This document shows, piece by piece, positions 14,952-21,995 of a stretch of 22,052 nucleotides of DNA (its first letter is position 1; every line of letters begins with the position of its first letter). Location: contig CAJGDN010000012.1 of assembly GCA_904502245.1 (NCBI GenBank), positions 1-22,052 on the forward strand, given 5' to 3'. Made by a program: the position numbers and the translations under genes. The notes below the pieces were generated by a model. It was not told the DNA's origin. It searched no databases and saw nothing but the letters and a program-made list of their open reading frames with translations. This stretch comes from an uncultured Alphaproteobacteria bacterium. Its GTDB lineage: Bacteria > Pseudomonadota > Alphaproteobacteria > Rs-D84.

Positions 14952-14960
14952 TGCTATAAT
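14952..14960 (+). promoter_or_regulatory. Extended -10 promoter of the outer-membrane protein gene
   Basis: TGCTATAAT is a perfect extended -10. No good -35 is present, as is common for extended -10 promoters. The start would be near 14967, leaving a leader of about 25 nt. Confidence 0.6.
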
Positions 14961-14991
14961 AAAAAACATCAATAAAGAAAAGAGTCACGCC

Positions 14992-16071
14992 ATGAAACAC
15001 ACAATACTAATAACAGCCATCTCGGTCGCATGCATATCTGGCGAAAACGCATTTGCATCGCATTTTTACACAAACGCGGTATCAGCACACAACATTACCG
15101 CAATCCAACACACAATCGCCCAAACAGCATTCGCATCATTCGACGGCCCAATGGCACGCGCAATCGCACACCAACCATATAATCAACAAAAAACAAACGA
15201 AGACCCTGCCACCACATATGGACACGCCCCAATGTACGGCACAATGTCAATTTATGGCGAATACAATGACGATGGCCGCAACGGCGGCGACAGCATCTCT
15301 CCACGCCAAACAATCAGCAACGCATGGTTAAACTGGCAACACATTGGCAACGACACAAAACATGACGAAATCGCACACCTAGAATCAAAATACAACTTGT
15401 ATATGGGTGGCCTGACCAGCGGCCGCACAAAATTCGGCGATGCAAACACCGCATGGGGAATCTACACCGGATACATAGACGGTTTTGCATCAAATCACAC
15501 AATACAATCTGACAGCAACGGTGGCCTCTTTGGCATATACAACAGATACCAAGACAAAAAATTAAACATATCTACAACAATAAACGGCGGTGTTATAAAC
15601 AACATAACAAACACCATATTTGGCATTGACGAAACGACAAACTTTTGGATTGGCGGAATCGTTAATACAACATACAACATCGCAATGGATAACACATTCA
15701 CGCTGCAACCCAACATCCAAATTGGATACACATGGATAAAATCAGAAAATTACACATCTGCATCTGGCGACATCATATCTAACGACGCATTTAACATGAC
15801 AGAATTCACCCCCGGAATCAGCGCAATAAAACACATTGGCAACAATTGGTTCGGCGAAATCGGCGTAAAACACATTATGATATTTGACAACGGCGGCGAC
15901 ATCAAAGTTAACGGTCACGCCATAGACGCATTAACCAACCACAATTTTACAGAATACGCCATATCACTTGAAAAAGCCGCCGGCCCAATTGCACTGCGCG
16001 CCAACATCGGCCGTCGCGACGGCAGCCGCAGCGGATGGATTGGCGGATTAAATTTCAAATATTTGTTCTAG
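14992..16071 (+). CDS. Outer-membrane beta-barrel protein (autotransporter-barrel-like)
   Basis: This 359-residue protein has a signal peptide (MKHTILITAISVACISGENAFA, likely cut after AFA near residue 22). A short N-terminal region of about 80 residues is followed by alternating aromatic/glycine strands (MSIYGEY, YNLYMGGLTSG, WGIYTGYIDG, FWIGGIVNTTYNI, IQIGYTWIKSE, WFGEIGVKHIM, IALRANIGRR). It ends in GGLNFKYLF, a typical C-terminal barrel strand with terminal Phe for BAM recognition. The pattern resembles an autotransporter barrel with almost no passenger, so it may act as a plain outer-membrane protein. I prefer the ATG at 14992 with AAGAG upstream; an in-frame ATG at 14941 lies upstream of the promoter. 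Asn, Thr and Ile are abundant, in line with the A/C bias of the + strand. It is a single gene with its own terminator. Confidence 0.85.
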   Translation: MKHTILITAISVACISGENAFASHFYTNAVSAHNITAIQHTIAQTAFASFDGPMARAIAHQPYNQQKTNEDPATTYGHAPMYGTMSIYGEYNDDGRNGGDSISPRQTISNAWLNWQHIGNDTKHDEIAHLESKYNLYMGGLTSGRTKFGDANTAWGIYTGYIDGFASNHTIQSDSNGGLFGIYNRYQDKKLNISTTINGGVINNITNTIFGIDETTNFWIGGIVNTTYNIAMDNTFTLQPNIQIGYTWIKSENYTSASGDIISNDAFNMTEFTPGISAIKHIGNNWFGEIGVKHIMIFDNGGDIKVNGHAIDALTNHNFTEYAISLEKAAGPIALRANIGRRDGSRSGWIGGLNFKYLF

Positions 16072-16077
16072 AACAAC

Positions 16078-16104
16078 AAAAACCGCCAAATGGCGGTTTT
16101 TTTT
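16078..16104. terminator. Terminator of the outer-membrane protein gene (also usable by prfA)
   Basis: The stem AAAAACCGCC / GGCGGTTTTT has loop AAAT and is followed by eight T on the + strand. On the minus strand it ends in TTTTTGTTGTT, so read-through from prfA could also stop here. The 204 bp between this element and the prfA stop hold no recognisable gene. Confidence 0.9.
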
Positions 16105-16308
16105 CAACGACTTTTTACCATCTTTATCAGCAAACACACTTCATTTCCCAACGCCCATCGCCACACGGCAGCGATTATCTGGCTGTTGCGATTTGTTTTA
16201 GCCGCAAATTAATAATCATGCGTCGTATAAACAGACAATGATTTACCTTACAACGCATCCATACACATTGAACGCGCAATTTGAACCATAACCAATGAAC
16301 GCACAGCC

Positions 16309-17373
16309 CTACTCCATATTCGCCAATTGTTCCAATTGATCTGCTGCAATCAGCGCATCAATCATTTCATCCAAGCCTGCCCCACCGGCCAAAATATCAT
16401 CCAACTTGTACAACGTTAATTTGATACGATGATCGGTTACACGCTGTTCTGGGAAATTATAGGTGCGAATTTTTTCACTGCGATCACCCGAACCAACCAT
16501 AGACTTGCGCGATGCATTACTTGCATTCATTTGTTCTTCACGCTGTTTTTCATACAACTTTGAACGCAAGACCGCCATTGCCGCAGTTTTATTCTGCAAC
16601 TGTGAACGTTCGTTCTGACACGTTACAACAATTCCGGTTGGAAAGTGCGTAATACGTATCGCACTGTCTGTTTTATTAACGTGCTGACCACCCGCCCCAG
16701 ACGCACGAAAGATATCAATACGAATATCTTTATCTTCAATAACAACGTCAATATCTTTTGCCTCAGGCATAACAGCAACGGACGCCGCACTGGTATGGAT
16801 ACGACCACCCGCTTCGGTTTCTGGCACACGCTGAACACGATGGATTCCTGATTCAAATTTCATACGCCCATACGCACCCGAGCCATCAATTTTGAATATA
16901 ATTTCTTTATACCCACGCAAAGATGTTGCGTTTTCTTCAATAACTTCTACCTTCCACCCCTGGCGCAAAGCATAAGATTTGTACTGATTATACAAATCCC
17001 CCGCAAACAATGCAGATTCTTCACCACCAACACCGGCGCGAATTTCCATAATAACACCATTATCATCCGCATCATCGCGTGGCAACAGCGCAATCTGCAA
17101 CTTCTTTTCAATTTCCGGCAACGCATGATTTAATTCAACCAATTGTTCCGCCGCAATTTCGCGTAATTCTGGATCAGACTGCATCTCTTTTGCATCGCTG
17201 ATGCCCGCCACTGTCTGAAAGTACTCATTTATCAATGGTAAAATTTCACCCAAGCGCGAATATTCCTTGGACAACTTAGTCAACTGCTCGCCCGATATCT
17301 CACCCGAATTCATCTGGGTTTCTATTTCGGCCGCACGCGTTTGAATATCTCTTAATTTCTGTTCGATTATCAT
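16309..17373 (-). CDS. prfA: Peptide chain release factor 1
   Basis: RF1 (354 residues) ends translation at UAA and UAG. The GGQ motif that triggers peptide release is at 228-230 (GAGGQHVNKTDSAIR), and the codon-reading PxT motif is PET (184-186, in VQRVPETEAGGRIHTSA). The N-terminal helical domain (about 1-100) and the GVGGEES core are complete. Its start follows the hisS stop by two bases, with AAAGG about nine bases upstream inside hisS, so the two genes form an operon. The RF1 methylase gene prmC, often next to prfA, is not seen downstream. Confidence 0.97.
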   Translation of the reverse strand: MIIEQKLRDIQTRAAEIETQMNSGEISGEQLTKLSKEYSRLGEILPLINEYFQTVAGISDAKEMQSDPELREIAAEQLVELNHALPEIEKKLQIALLPRDDADDNGVIMEIRAGVGGEESALFAGDLYNQYKSYALRQGWKVEVIEENATSLRGYKEIIFKIDGSGAYGRMKFESGIHRVQRVPETEAGGRIHTSAASVAVMPEAKDIDVVIEDKDIRIDIFRASGAGGQHVNKTDSAIRITHFPTGIVVTCQNERSQLQNKTAAMAVLRSKLYEKQREEQMNASNASRKSMVGSGDRSEKIRTYNFPEQRVTDHRIKLTLYKLDDILAGGAGLDEMIDALIAADQLEQLANME

Positions 17374-17375
17374 AA

Positions 17376-18677
17376 TTATGCACCTTTTACCATTTTTACC
17401 GCATCCGAAACAGACAAACTTTGTTGTTCACCAGACACCATGTTTTTAACAGCAACAACTTGATTCTTAACTTCATCTTCACCTATTATCATACTGTATT
17501 TTGCTTTTATTTTATCAGCGTACTCAATTTGATTTTTAAACTTTTTATCCGCATCCAGGAACGATACAGCCGCAATATTTTCATCACGCAGCAAATTTAA
17601 CACACCTACCGCATACGACAGATTTTCCGCCCCCATACACAGCACTGCAACATCAACTGGTGATTCAAAACGGCTTAAATCAATCGCACCCGATTCCATC
17701 AGCGCAACAAATATACGTGAAAAACCAATCGCCGCACCAACACCAATAATTTTCGTCTTGCTAAATTTACCTGCCAAGTCAGCATAACGACCGCCACCAG
17801 CCGCAGTACCCAATTCTGGATGACTTAATAACTTAAATTCAAACACCAGACCAGTATAATATGCCAAACCACGCGTAATCGACAAATCAATTTCTGCATT
17901 CTTTACACCAAATAATTCCAATGTTTTCATAAATTCATTCAATTCAGAAACCGCTGCGTCCAACTTATCAGACTTGTTCAAGAATCCCGAATAACCATTT
18001 ACAAACACTGATTTAATTTGATTTTCTTTTTCTGGGTTATTTAACGTATCTCTCAATCCTTCGGCAAAATCTTCATCGCCCATTTTGTCTTTTTTATCGA
18101 TTAAAACGAATACATCTTTTTTCTGTACATCATTCATTTCCAGATAATCAAACAACGCATCCCAGAATGGTCGCGAACCGACACACACTGCATTCTCACC
18201 GATAAATTCGGATACAGAATTTAATGTACGCTGAATTACGGATATAATTTCCGCATCATAATTCGTTGATAACGAATTAACACCCATTATATCCATATCC
18301 ATCTGATAAAATTCACGATAACGGCCGCGCTGTGCACGTTCCCCACGATAACGTTTTGAAAATTGACTGGCACGAAATGGAAAGACCAAATCATTCAGAT
18401 GCCCCGCCACATAACGCGACAGTCCAACCGTACCATCATATCGCAACCCCATTTTTGTATCACCTTTTTGAAACAAAAACATTTGGGTTTCAATTTCATC
18501 CCAGTTATCTTTATCAGTCAAAACTTCGGCACGTTCAATCGCTGGCAAATCCAGCATATTAAACCCAGACTTTTTCAGCACATCCAGCATACGTGCCGCA
18601 CAAAAATCAAAGCAACGCTGTTGAACTGGTAATAATTCTATAAATCCCGACAAAGGTTTTGTTGGTTTTAAATCCAT
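17376..18677 (-). CDS. hisS: Histidyl-tRNA synthetase
   Basis: HisRS (433 residues) charges tRNA-His. Class II motif 2 is visible (FSKRYRGERAQRGRYREFYQ, 106-125), as is the histidine-binding region RYDGT (79-83). The HisA loop reads RGLAYYTG (269-276), where most members have RGLDYYTG; the catalytic arginine is kept. GGGRYAD (294-300) is motif-3-proximal. The C-terminal anticodon-binding domain starts near residue 325 (VDVAVLCMGAENLSYA). Motif 2 resembles the long RYREFYQ.D type rather than the E. coli type. The ATG at 18677 has AGGAA upstream. The leader shares 15 bases with leuS and has two possible promoters and a perfect palindrome. prfA follows in the same operon. Confidence 0.95.
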   Translation of the reverse strand: MDLKPTKPLSGFIELLPVQQRCFDFCAARMLDVLKKSGFNMLDLPAIERAEVLTDKDNWDEIETQMFLFQKGDTKMGLRYDGTVGLSRYVAGHLNDLVFPFRASQFSKRYRGERAQRGRYREFYQMDMDIMGVNSLSTNYDAEIISVIQRTLNSVSEFIGENAVCVGSRPFWDALFDYLEMNDVQKKDVFVLIDKKDKMGDEDFAEGLRDTLNNPEKENQIKSVFVNGYSGFLNKSDKLDAAVSELNEFMKTLELFGVKNAEIDLSITRGLAYYTGLVFEFKLLSHPELGTAAGGGRYADLAGKFSKTKIIGVGAAIGFSRIFVALMESGAIDLSRFESPVDVAVLCMGAENLSYAVGVLNLLRDENIAAVSFLDADKKFKNQIEYADKIKAKYSMIIGEDEVKNQVVAVKNMVSGEQQSLSVSDAVKMVKGA

Positions 18678-18683
18678 TTTATT

Positions 18684-18698
18684 TATTCCTATTGTTTA
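18684..18698 (-). promoter_or_regulatory. Leader block of hisS shared with leuS
   Basis: The minus strand reads TAAACAATAGGAATA, six bases before the hisS ATG. It is identical over 15 bases to the leuS leader and includes the AGGAA ribosome binding site. Confidence 0.6.
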
Positions 18699-18712
18699 CA
18701 CATGAAAACGAC

Positions 18713-18727
18713 GACATTACTAATGTC
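18713..18727. promoter_or_regulatory. Perfect palindrome at the hisS proximal promoter (candidate operator)
   Basis: GACATTA-C-TAATGTC is a perfect 7+1+7 inverted repeat starting two bases downstream of the proximal -10 (18729-18734), over the predicted start site. This is a classic position for a repressor site; alternatively the transcript could form a short hairpin there. Confidence 0.45.
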
Positions 18728-18728
18728 A

Positions 18729-18737
18729 ATTATATCA
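18729..18737 (-). promoter_or_regulatory. Proximal extended -10 promoter of hisS-prfA
   Basis: The minus strand reads TGATATAAT, a perfect extended -10. The upstream TTTTTATGATATAAT is identical over 15 bases to the tkt promoter. No clear -35 is seen. Confidence 0.5.
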
Positions 18738-18823
18738 TAAAAAAACACAATATGCTAATATTCGCCCGCCTGGGCGTGATGAAAACCGAACAAGATAAAG
18801 TTTTTATCTAACATTTCACATAA

Positions 18824-18851
18824 ATTATAGGACAAATTTATTTTTTTTCAA
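18824..18851 (-). promoter_or_regulatory. Distal promoter of hisS-prfA
   Basis: TTGAAA (18846-18851) and a perfect TATAAT (18824-18829) are 16 bp apart on the minus strand. The leader would be about 140 nt. It includes the stem AGATAAA/TTTATCT and a CGCCC/GGGCG hairpin, followed after about 17 nt by eight T, which might act as a weak attenuator. Confidence 0.6.
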
Positions 18852-18878
18852 GTAATTTCATCTGCATTTAAATTCAGG

Positions 18879-18970
18879 CGGGGCGCAACGCCCACACACA
18901 AATGACGAAAGAAAAGAAATTCTTGCCTTAAAACATCTGTGACGTGTTGCTTTTTGCGCCCCGGAAAGAC
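18879..18970 (-). ncRNA. Candidate structured RNA or leader element upstream of hisS
   Basis: CGGGGCGCAA (18879-18888) pairs perfectly over 10 bp with TTGCGCCCCG (18954-18963) across a 65-nt loop. A competing small hairpin, GGGCG-CAA-CGCCC (18881-18893), uses one arm of the long stem. A minus-strand promoter-like pair (18977-19005) would start transcription about seven bases before the long stem, so the 5' end of the RNA would be closed in the helix. No T-run terminator follows, so the RNA may continue into the hisS leader. It matches none of the RNAs I compared it with (SRP RNA, tRNA). Confidence 0.4.
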
Positions 18971-18976
18971 ATACAT

Positions 18977-19005
18977 ATAATACCGCCCAAACACACAATA
19001 CTCAA
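18977..19005 (-). promoter_or_regulatory. Possible promoter of the structured element
   Basis: On the minus strand TTGAGT (19000-19005) and TATTAT (18977-18982) are 17 bp apart, placing the start near 18970. It lies just after the stop of the metalloprotease gene. Confidence 0.45.
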
Positions 19006-19026
19006 CAGGTACGTTTTCTTAACATG

Positions 19027-19725
19027 CTAAAAATATCTATGCAGCGTCCCACCATTTTGTTTCAGCCAACGTTTTGCACGCTCGACCCCCGGCCCATACA
19101 ATTCACGCACAGTCATCCAAAACTCAGGCGAATGATTCATATGCCGCACATGCGCCAATTCATGCATAACCACATACCGCATAACGTCAATCGGTGCGAA
19201 CGCCAACCGCCATGAAAAAGACATTGTACCTGTTGTTGAACAGCTGCCCCAACGACTGGTTGTATCACGCAGCGCAATTCGTCGTGGCCAGAATTCATGC
19301 GGGGCCGTCCGAATAACATCCTTAACTGCAGACAAAAATTCTGCACGTACAACATCACGCACGCGACGTTCAAACATATCCATCGCGCCCCCAACAACCA
19401 GAACCGTACCGTCATCACTAAATTTATTTGAACGCATATCTGGATTATGCTGCAATTGCACACATCGCCCCAGAAATTCTATTTCATCCCCAGGCTTCAG
19501 CGCAATCTTGCCCACGCATTTCTGAAAAACACATTCCAACCAACTTTGTTTTGAAACCAAGAATTTTATCGCCGCCCGTTCTGACACCAACCACGGCTTA
19601 GTAATATGAATTTCACGCTTTGGCACCACCTTGGGACGCAGTGTAATATTCTTTATGCCACGTCGCGTGGATATAAAAATTGGGATTTCGCCACCATCAG
19701 ACAATGTAAAAACATATTCAGCCAT
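19027..19725 (-). CDS. YgjP/DUF45-type zinc metallopeptidase
   Basis: This 232-residue protein matches the YgjP-like (DUF45, SprT-related) family. The zinc motif HELAH is at 188-192, with a third ligand candidate in NHSPEFW (His198). It is preceded by the family signature RWGSCS (158-163) and the SFSWRLAFAP segment. The N-terminal half (ITLRPKVVPKREIHITKPWL) is the usual beta-rich region. The physiological substrate of the family is poorly known, so only a metalloprotease role is inferred. Its ATG overlaps the tkt stop by one base (TAATG), so the two are translationally coupled. Confidence 0.9.
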   Translation of the reverse strand: MAEYVFTLSDGGEIPIFISTRRGIKNITLRPKVVPKREIHITKPWLVSERAAIKFLVSKQSWLECVFQKCVGKIALKPGDEIEFLGRCVQLQHNPDMRSNKFSDDGTVLVVGGAMDMFERRVRDVVRAEFLSAVKDVIRTAPHEFWPRRIALRDTTSRWGSCSTTGTMSFSWRLAFAPIDVMRYVVMHELAHVRHMNHSPEFWMTVRELYGPGVERAKRWLKQNGGTLHRYF

Positions 19726-21506
19726 TATTTAATCTTATCTTTGATATCATTTGCGATTACATCTGCATCAAATCCTAATTCAGAATAAACTTGCGCCCCT
19801 GGTCCCGACATACCAAATCGATCAATTCCAACAACCGCATCCGCGAATTCGAACCATGGTGCAGATGCCGCAGCCTCAATCGCAATTACTGTGCCACGCA
19901 ATATTTTCTGCTTATATTCTGCATCCTGCATACGGAAATCTGCAACCGACGGCATTGATACAACCTGAACCATATCACCCAATTTTTCTGCAACAGATAT
20001 TGCCAACGGCACCTCAGCCCCGGTCGCAATAATTGTCGCGCGAATATTTTTTGCGCCCGCCGCACGAATTAAGTATGCACCACGCCCAACATCTGCGCCC
20101 AATGGCGTTTCCACACGTGTAATCTTCTGACGCGACAAAACAATACATGTTGGTCTTTCCGGTTCAGTCAATGCACGTCTCCATGCAAACATAACCTCGA
20201 CCCCATTACATGGACGATACACATTTAAATTCGGAATTAAACGCAGCGATGGCAACTGTTCAATCGGCTGATGCGTTGGCCCATCTTCGCCAACCGCAAC
20301 GCTATCATGCGTAAAGACATATATAACCGGCAATTTTGACATCGCCGCCAAACGAATACTTGGGCGCATATAATCACTGAACACCAAGAAAGTCGACCCA
20401 AAACACCGCACGCCCGCAATCATCAAACCATTCATAATTGCACCCATGGCATGTTCACGCACACCATAGTTTATATAATTTCCCGAAAAATCATCAGATG
20501 TAATATCGCGCACATCACCGACATGGACATTCGTACTGCCCCCCAGGTCTGCACTGCCCCCAACAACATTTGCACCTGCCTTGAACAGTTCTTCCAAAAA
20601 CATACCCGACAATTCACGCGTCGACACATCACGCGTCAGTTCAGGCAACGACACATTCGGCACAATATCTTCGCGCCCGCCACCAATAATCGGCATTTGT
20701 TCCATGGCAACATTTCGCCATATTTCTTCCCCCAGTGGCGAAACATAGTTTTGAATTAATTGTTTTATCTCAGTATCGCTTAACGCAAATCCATGCGCAC
20801 GATTTGATCCTGCCAAACTGGATCCCGCCCCCAACTCTGTTTTACATTGAATAAATACTGGGAATTCTGAATTTTGTGCGGCACACAATGCGCGATTAAT
20901 CTTAACAAAATCATTTCCTGGCACACTAATAACACGCCATCCTGCCGCCACCATACGCGCCGGCACGTCCACGTCTGTCTGGGCCACGCCATCAATACTG
21001 ACGCCATTATCCGCCCACAGCAAAACCATGTTATTTAATTTATAACGTCCCGCAAACGCAATTGATTCCTGGGCAACACCTTCCATTAAATCGCCATCAG
21101 AACACAGACAATAGATGCACGAATCAGTATTGTTCATTTTGGACGCCAACGCCATACCAACGGCATTACCGACCCCCTGCCCCAAAGGTCCGGTCGTCGC
21201 ATCAACCCCTGGCAATCCATATTCCGGATGTCCCGGCAAACCGCCCACACGACGCAAGGTATTCATATCACCAACATCATACCCCGCCAACTTTAACACA
21301 GAATACAACAACGCACTGCCATGCCCTGCCGACAACACGAATCTGTCCATACCACGGCGCAAAAAGTTTGCAAAAACAGTTGTTATAACATCGGCGCACC
21401 CCAACACAATACCAACGTGTCCACTGTTCGCCGTACGAATTGCATGCAACGCCAACGCGCGCACTGCATTTGACATTTCTTTTAAATCTTTGGAATTATA
21501 TTTCAT
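19725..21506 (-). CDS. tkt: Transketolase
   Basis: Transketolase (593 residues, against about 660 in E. coli) moves two-carbon units between sugar phosphates with thiamine diphosphate. The cofactor motif reads SDG (136-138, usually GDG) followed by DNGVSIDG (166-173), keeping the Mg-binding Asp137 and Asn167. Other signatures are SGHVG (His30), SAGHGS (His62), ATTGPLGQG (103-111), GVREHAMGAIMNG and THDSVAVGEDGPTHQPIEQ. It is one complete chain, not the split type of some bacteria. The frame stays open to 21872, but that part is antisense to rnhA. The ATG at 21506 starts the family N terminus and lies seven bases after a TATAAT, with no ribosome binding site, so the mRNA is probably leaderless. 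Confidence 0.95.
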   Translation of the reverse strand: MKYNSKDLKEMSNAVRALALHAIRTANSGHVGIVLGCADVITTVFANFLRRGMDRFVLSAGHGSALLYSVLKLAGYDVGDMNTLRRVGGLPGHPEYGLPGVDATTGPLGQGVGNAVGMALASKMNNTDSCIYCLCSDGDLMEGVAQESIAFAGRYKLNNMVLLWADNGVSIDGVAQTDVDVPARMVAAGWRVISVPGNDFVKINRALCAAQNSEFPVFIQCKTELGAGSSLAGSNRAHGFALSDTEIKQLIQNYVSPLGEEIWRNVAMEQMPIIGGGREDIVPNVSLPELTRDVSTRELSGMFLEELFKAGANVVGGSADLGGSTNVHVGDVRDITSDDFSGNYINYGVREHAMGAIMNGLMIAGVRCFGSTFLVFSDYMRPSIRLAAMSKLPVIYVFTHDSVAVGEDGPTHQPIEQLPSLRLIPNLNVYRPCNGVEVMFAWRRALTEPERPTCIVLSRQKITRVETPLGADVGRGAYLIRAAGAKNIRATIIATGAEVPLAISVAEKLGDMVQVVSMPSVADFRMQDAEYKQKILRGTVIAIEAAASAPWFEFADAVVGIDRFGMSGPGAQVYSELGFDADVIANDIKDKIK

Positions 21507-21518
21507 GTGTGATATTAT
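21490..21518 (+). promoter_or_regulatory. Promoter of rnhA
   Basis: TTGGAA (21490-21495) and TATTAT (21513-21518) are 17 bp apart. The start would be near 21525, just before AAAAGGA. The -10 overlaps the minus-strand tkt -10, offset by one base. Confidence 0.5.
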
Positions 21519-21522
21519 ATCA
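21514..21522 (-). promoter_or_regulatory. Extended -10 promoter of tkt (predicted leaderless)
   Basis: The minus strand reads TGATATAAT, and seven bases later comes the ATG. The preceding TTTTTA is shared with the hisS proximal promoter. No clear -35 is visible. Confidence 0.6.
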
Positions 21523-21541
21523 TAAAAAGGATGTATATAAA

Positions 21542-21970
21542 ATGTTAAAAATATGGACAGATGGATCGTGTCTGGGCAATCCTGGACCGGGCGGATGGGG
21601 ATTTGTTGCAACCGATGGCGTAAACATTGCAGAACGCAGCGGCGGCGAACCCGAAACAACGAACAATCGTATGGAATTAATGGCGGTAATTCGCGCCCTG
21701 ACGGCGGCGGCACGCCACGACGAATTGGAAATTCATACAGACAGCCAATATGTAAAGAACGGCATGCAATCGTGGGTAAAAAATTGGAAGAAGAACAATT
21801 GGCGCACCGCGGATAAAAAACCGGTAAAAAATCAAGACCTGTGGCAGAAACTGGATGAATTGGCATCGACAAAAAAAATTCATTGGCATTGGGTCAAAGG
21901 GCACGCCGGCAATGAAATGAACGAACGCGTTGATGTATTGGCACGCACCGCCGCCGAAAGTTTTAAATAA
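21542..21970 (+). CDS. rnhA: Ribonuclease HI
   Basis: RNase HI (142 residues; E. coli 155) cuts RNA in RNA:DNA hybrids. All four catalytic acids are seen: Asp7 (WTDGSCLGNPG), Glu45 (NNRMELMAVI), Asp67 (HTDSQY) and Asp131 (NERVDVLA), together with His121 (VKGHAGN). The basic handle region is present (WVKNWKKNNWRTADKKPV). The ATG at 21542 gives the normal N terminus MLKIWTDGS; the frame extends upstream to 21440, but that part is antisense to tkt. AAAGGA about ten bases upstream is a slightly distant ribosome binding site. It is divergent from tkt. Confidence 0.97.
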   Translation: MLKIWTDGSCLGNPGPGGWGFVATDGVNIAERSGGEPETTNNRMELMAVIRALTAAARHDELEIHTDSQYVKNGMQSWVKNWKKNNWRTADKKPVKNQDLWQKLDELASTKKIHWHWVKGHAGNEMNERVDVLARTAAESFK

Positions 21971-21992
21971 TAAAACCGCCGAAACGGCGGTT
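21965..21992 (-). terminator. Terminator hairpin after the right-edge gene, abutting rnhA
   Basis: AACCGCCG (21974-21981) and CGGCGGTT (21985-21992) form a perfect stem with loop AAA. On the minus strand it is followed by TTATTATTT, while the + side (CTATTATC) is not T-rich, so it suits the minus-strand gene better. It may still stabilise the rnhA 3' end. Confidence 0.65.
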
Positions 21993-21995
21993 CTA

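Noticed and set aside
16105..16308. Remnant of prmC or a small gene downstream of prfA
   Set aside because: Only an 18-codon GTG frame was found, with no similarity to PrmC motifs such as NPPY.
18678..18850. T-box riboswitch in the hisS leader
   Set aside because: No T-box bulge sequence or terminator/antiterminator pair was found, and T-boxes are not expected in Gram-negative bacteria.
18879..18963. SRP (4.5S) RNA
   Set aside because: The conserved GGAA and AGCAG-type apical motif of SRP RNA is absent from the loop.
21507..21872. Upstream extension of the transketolase frame
   Set aside because: It is antisense to rnhA, and transketolase similarity starts at the ATG at 21506.
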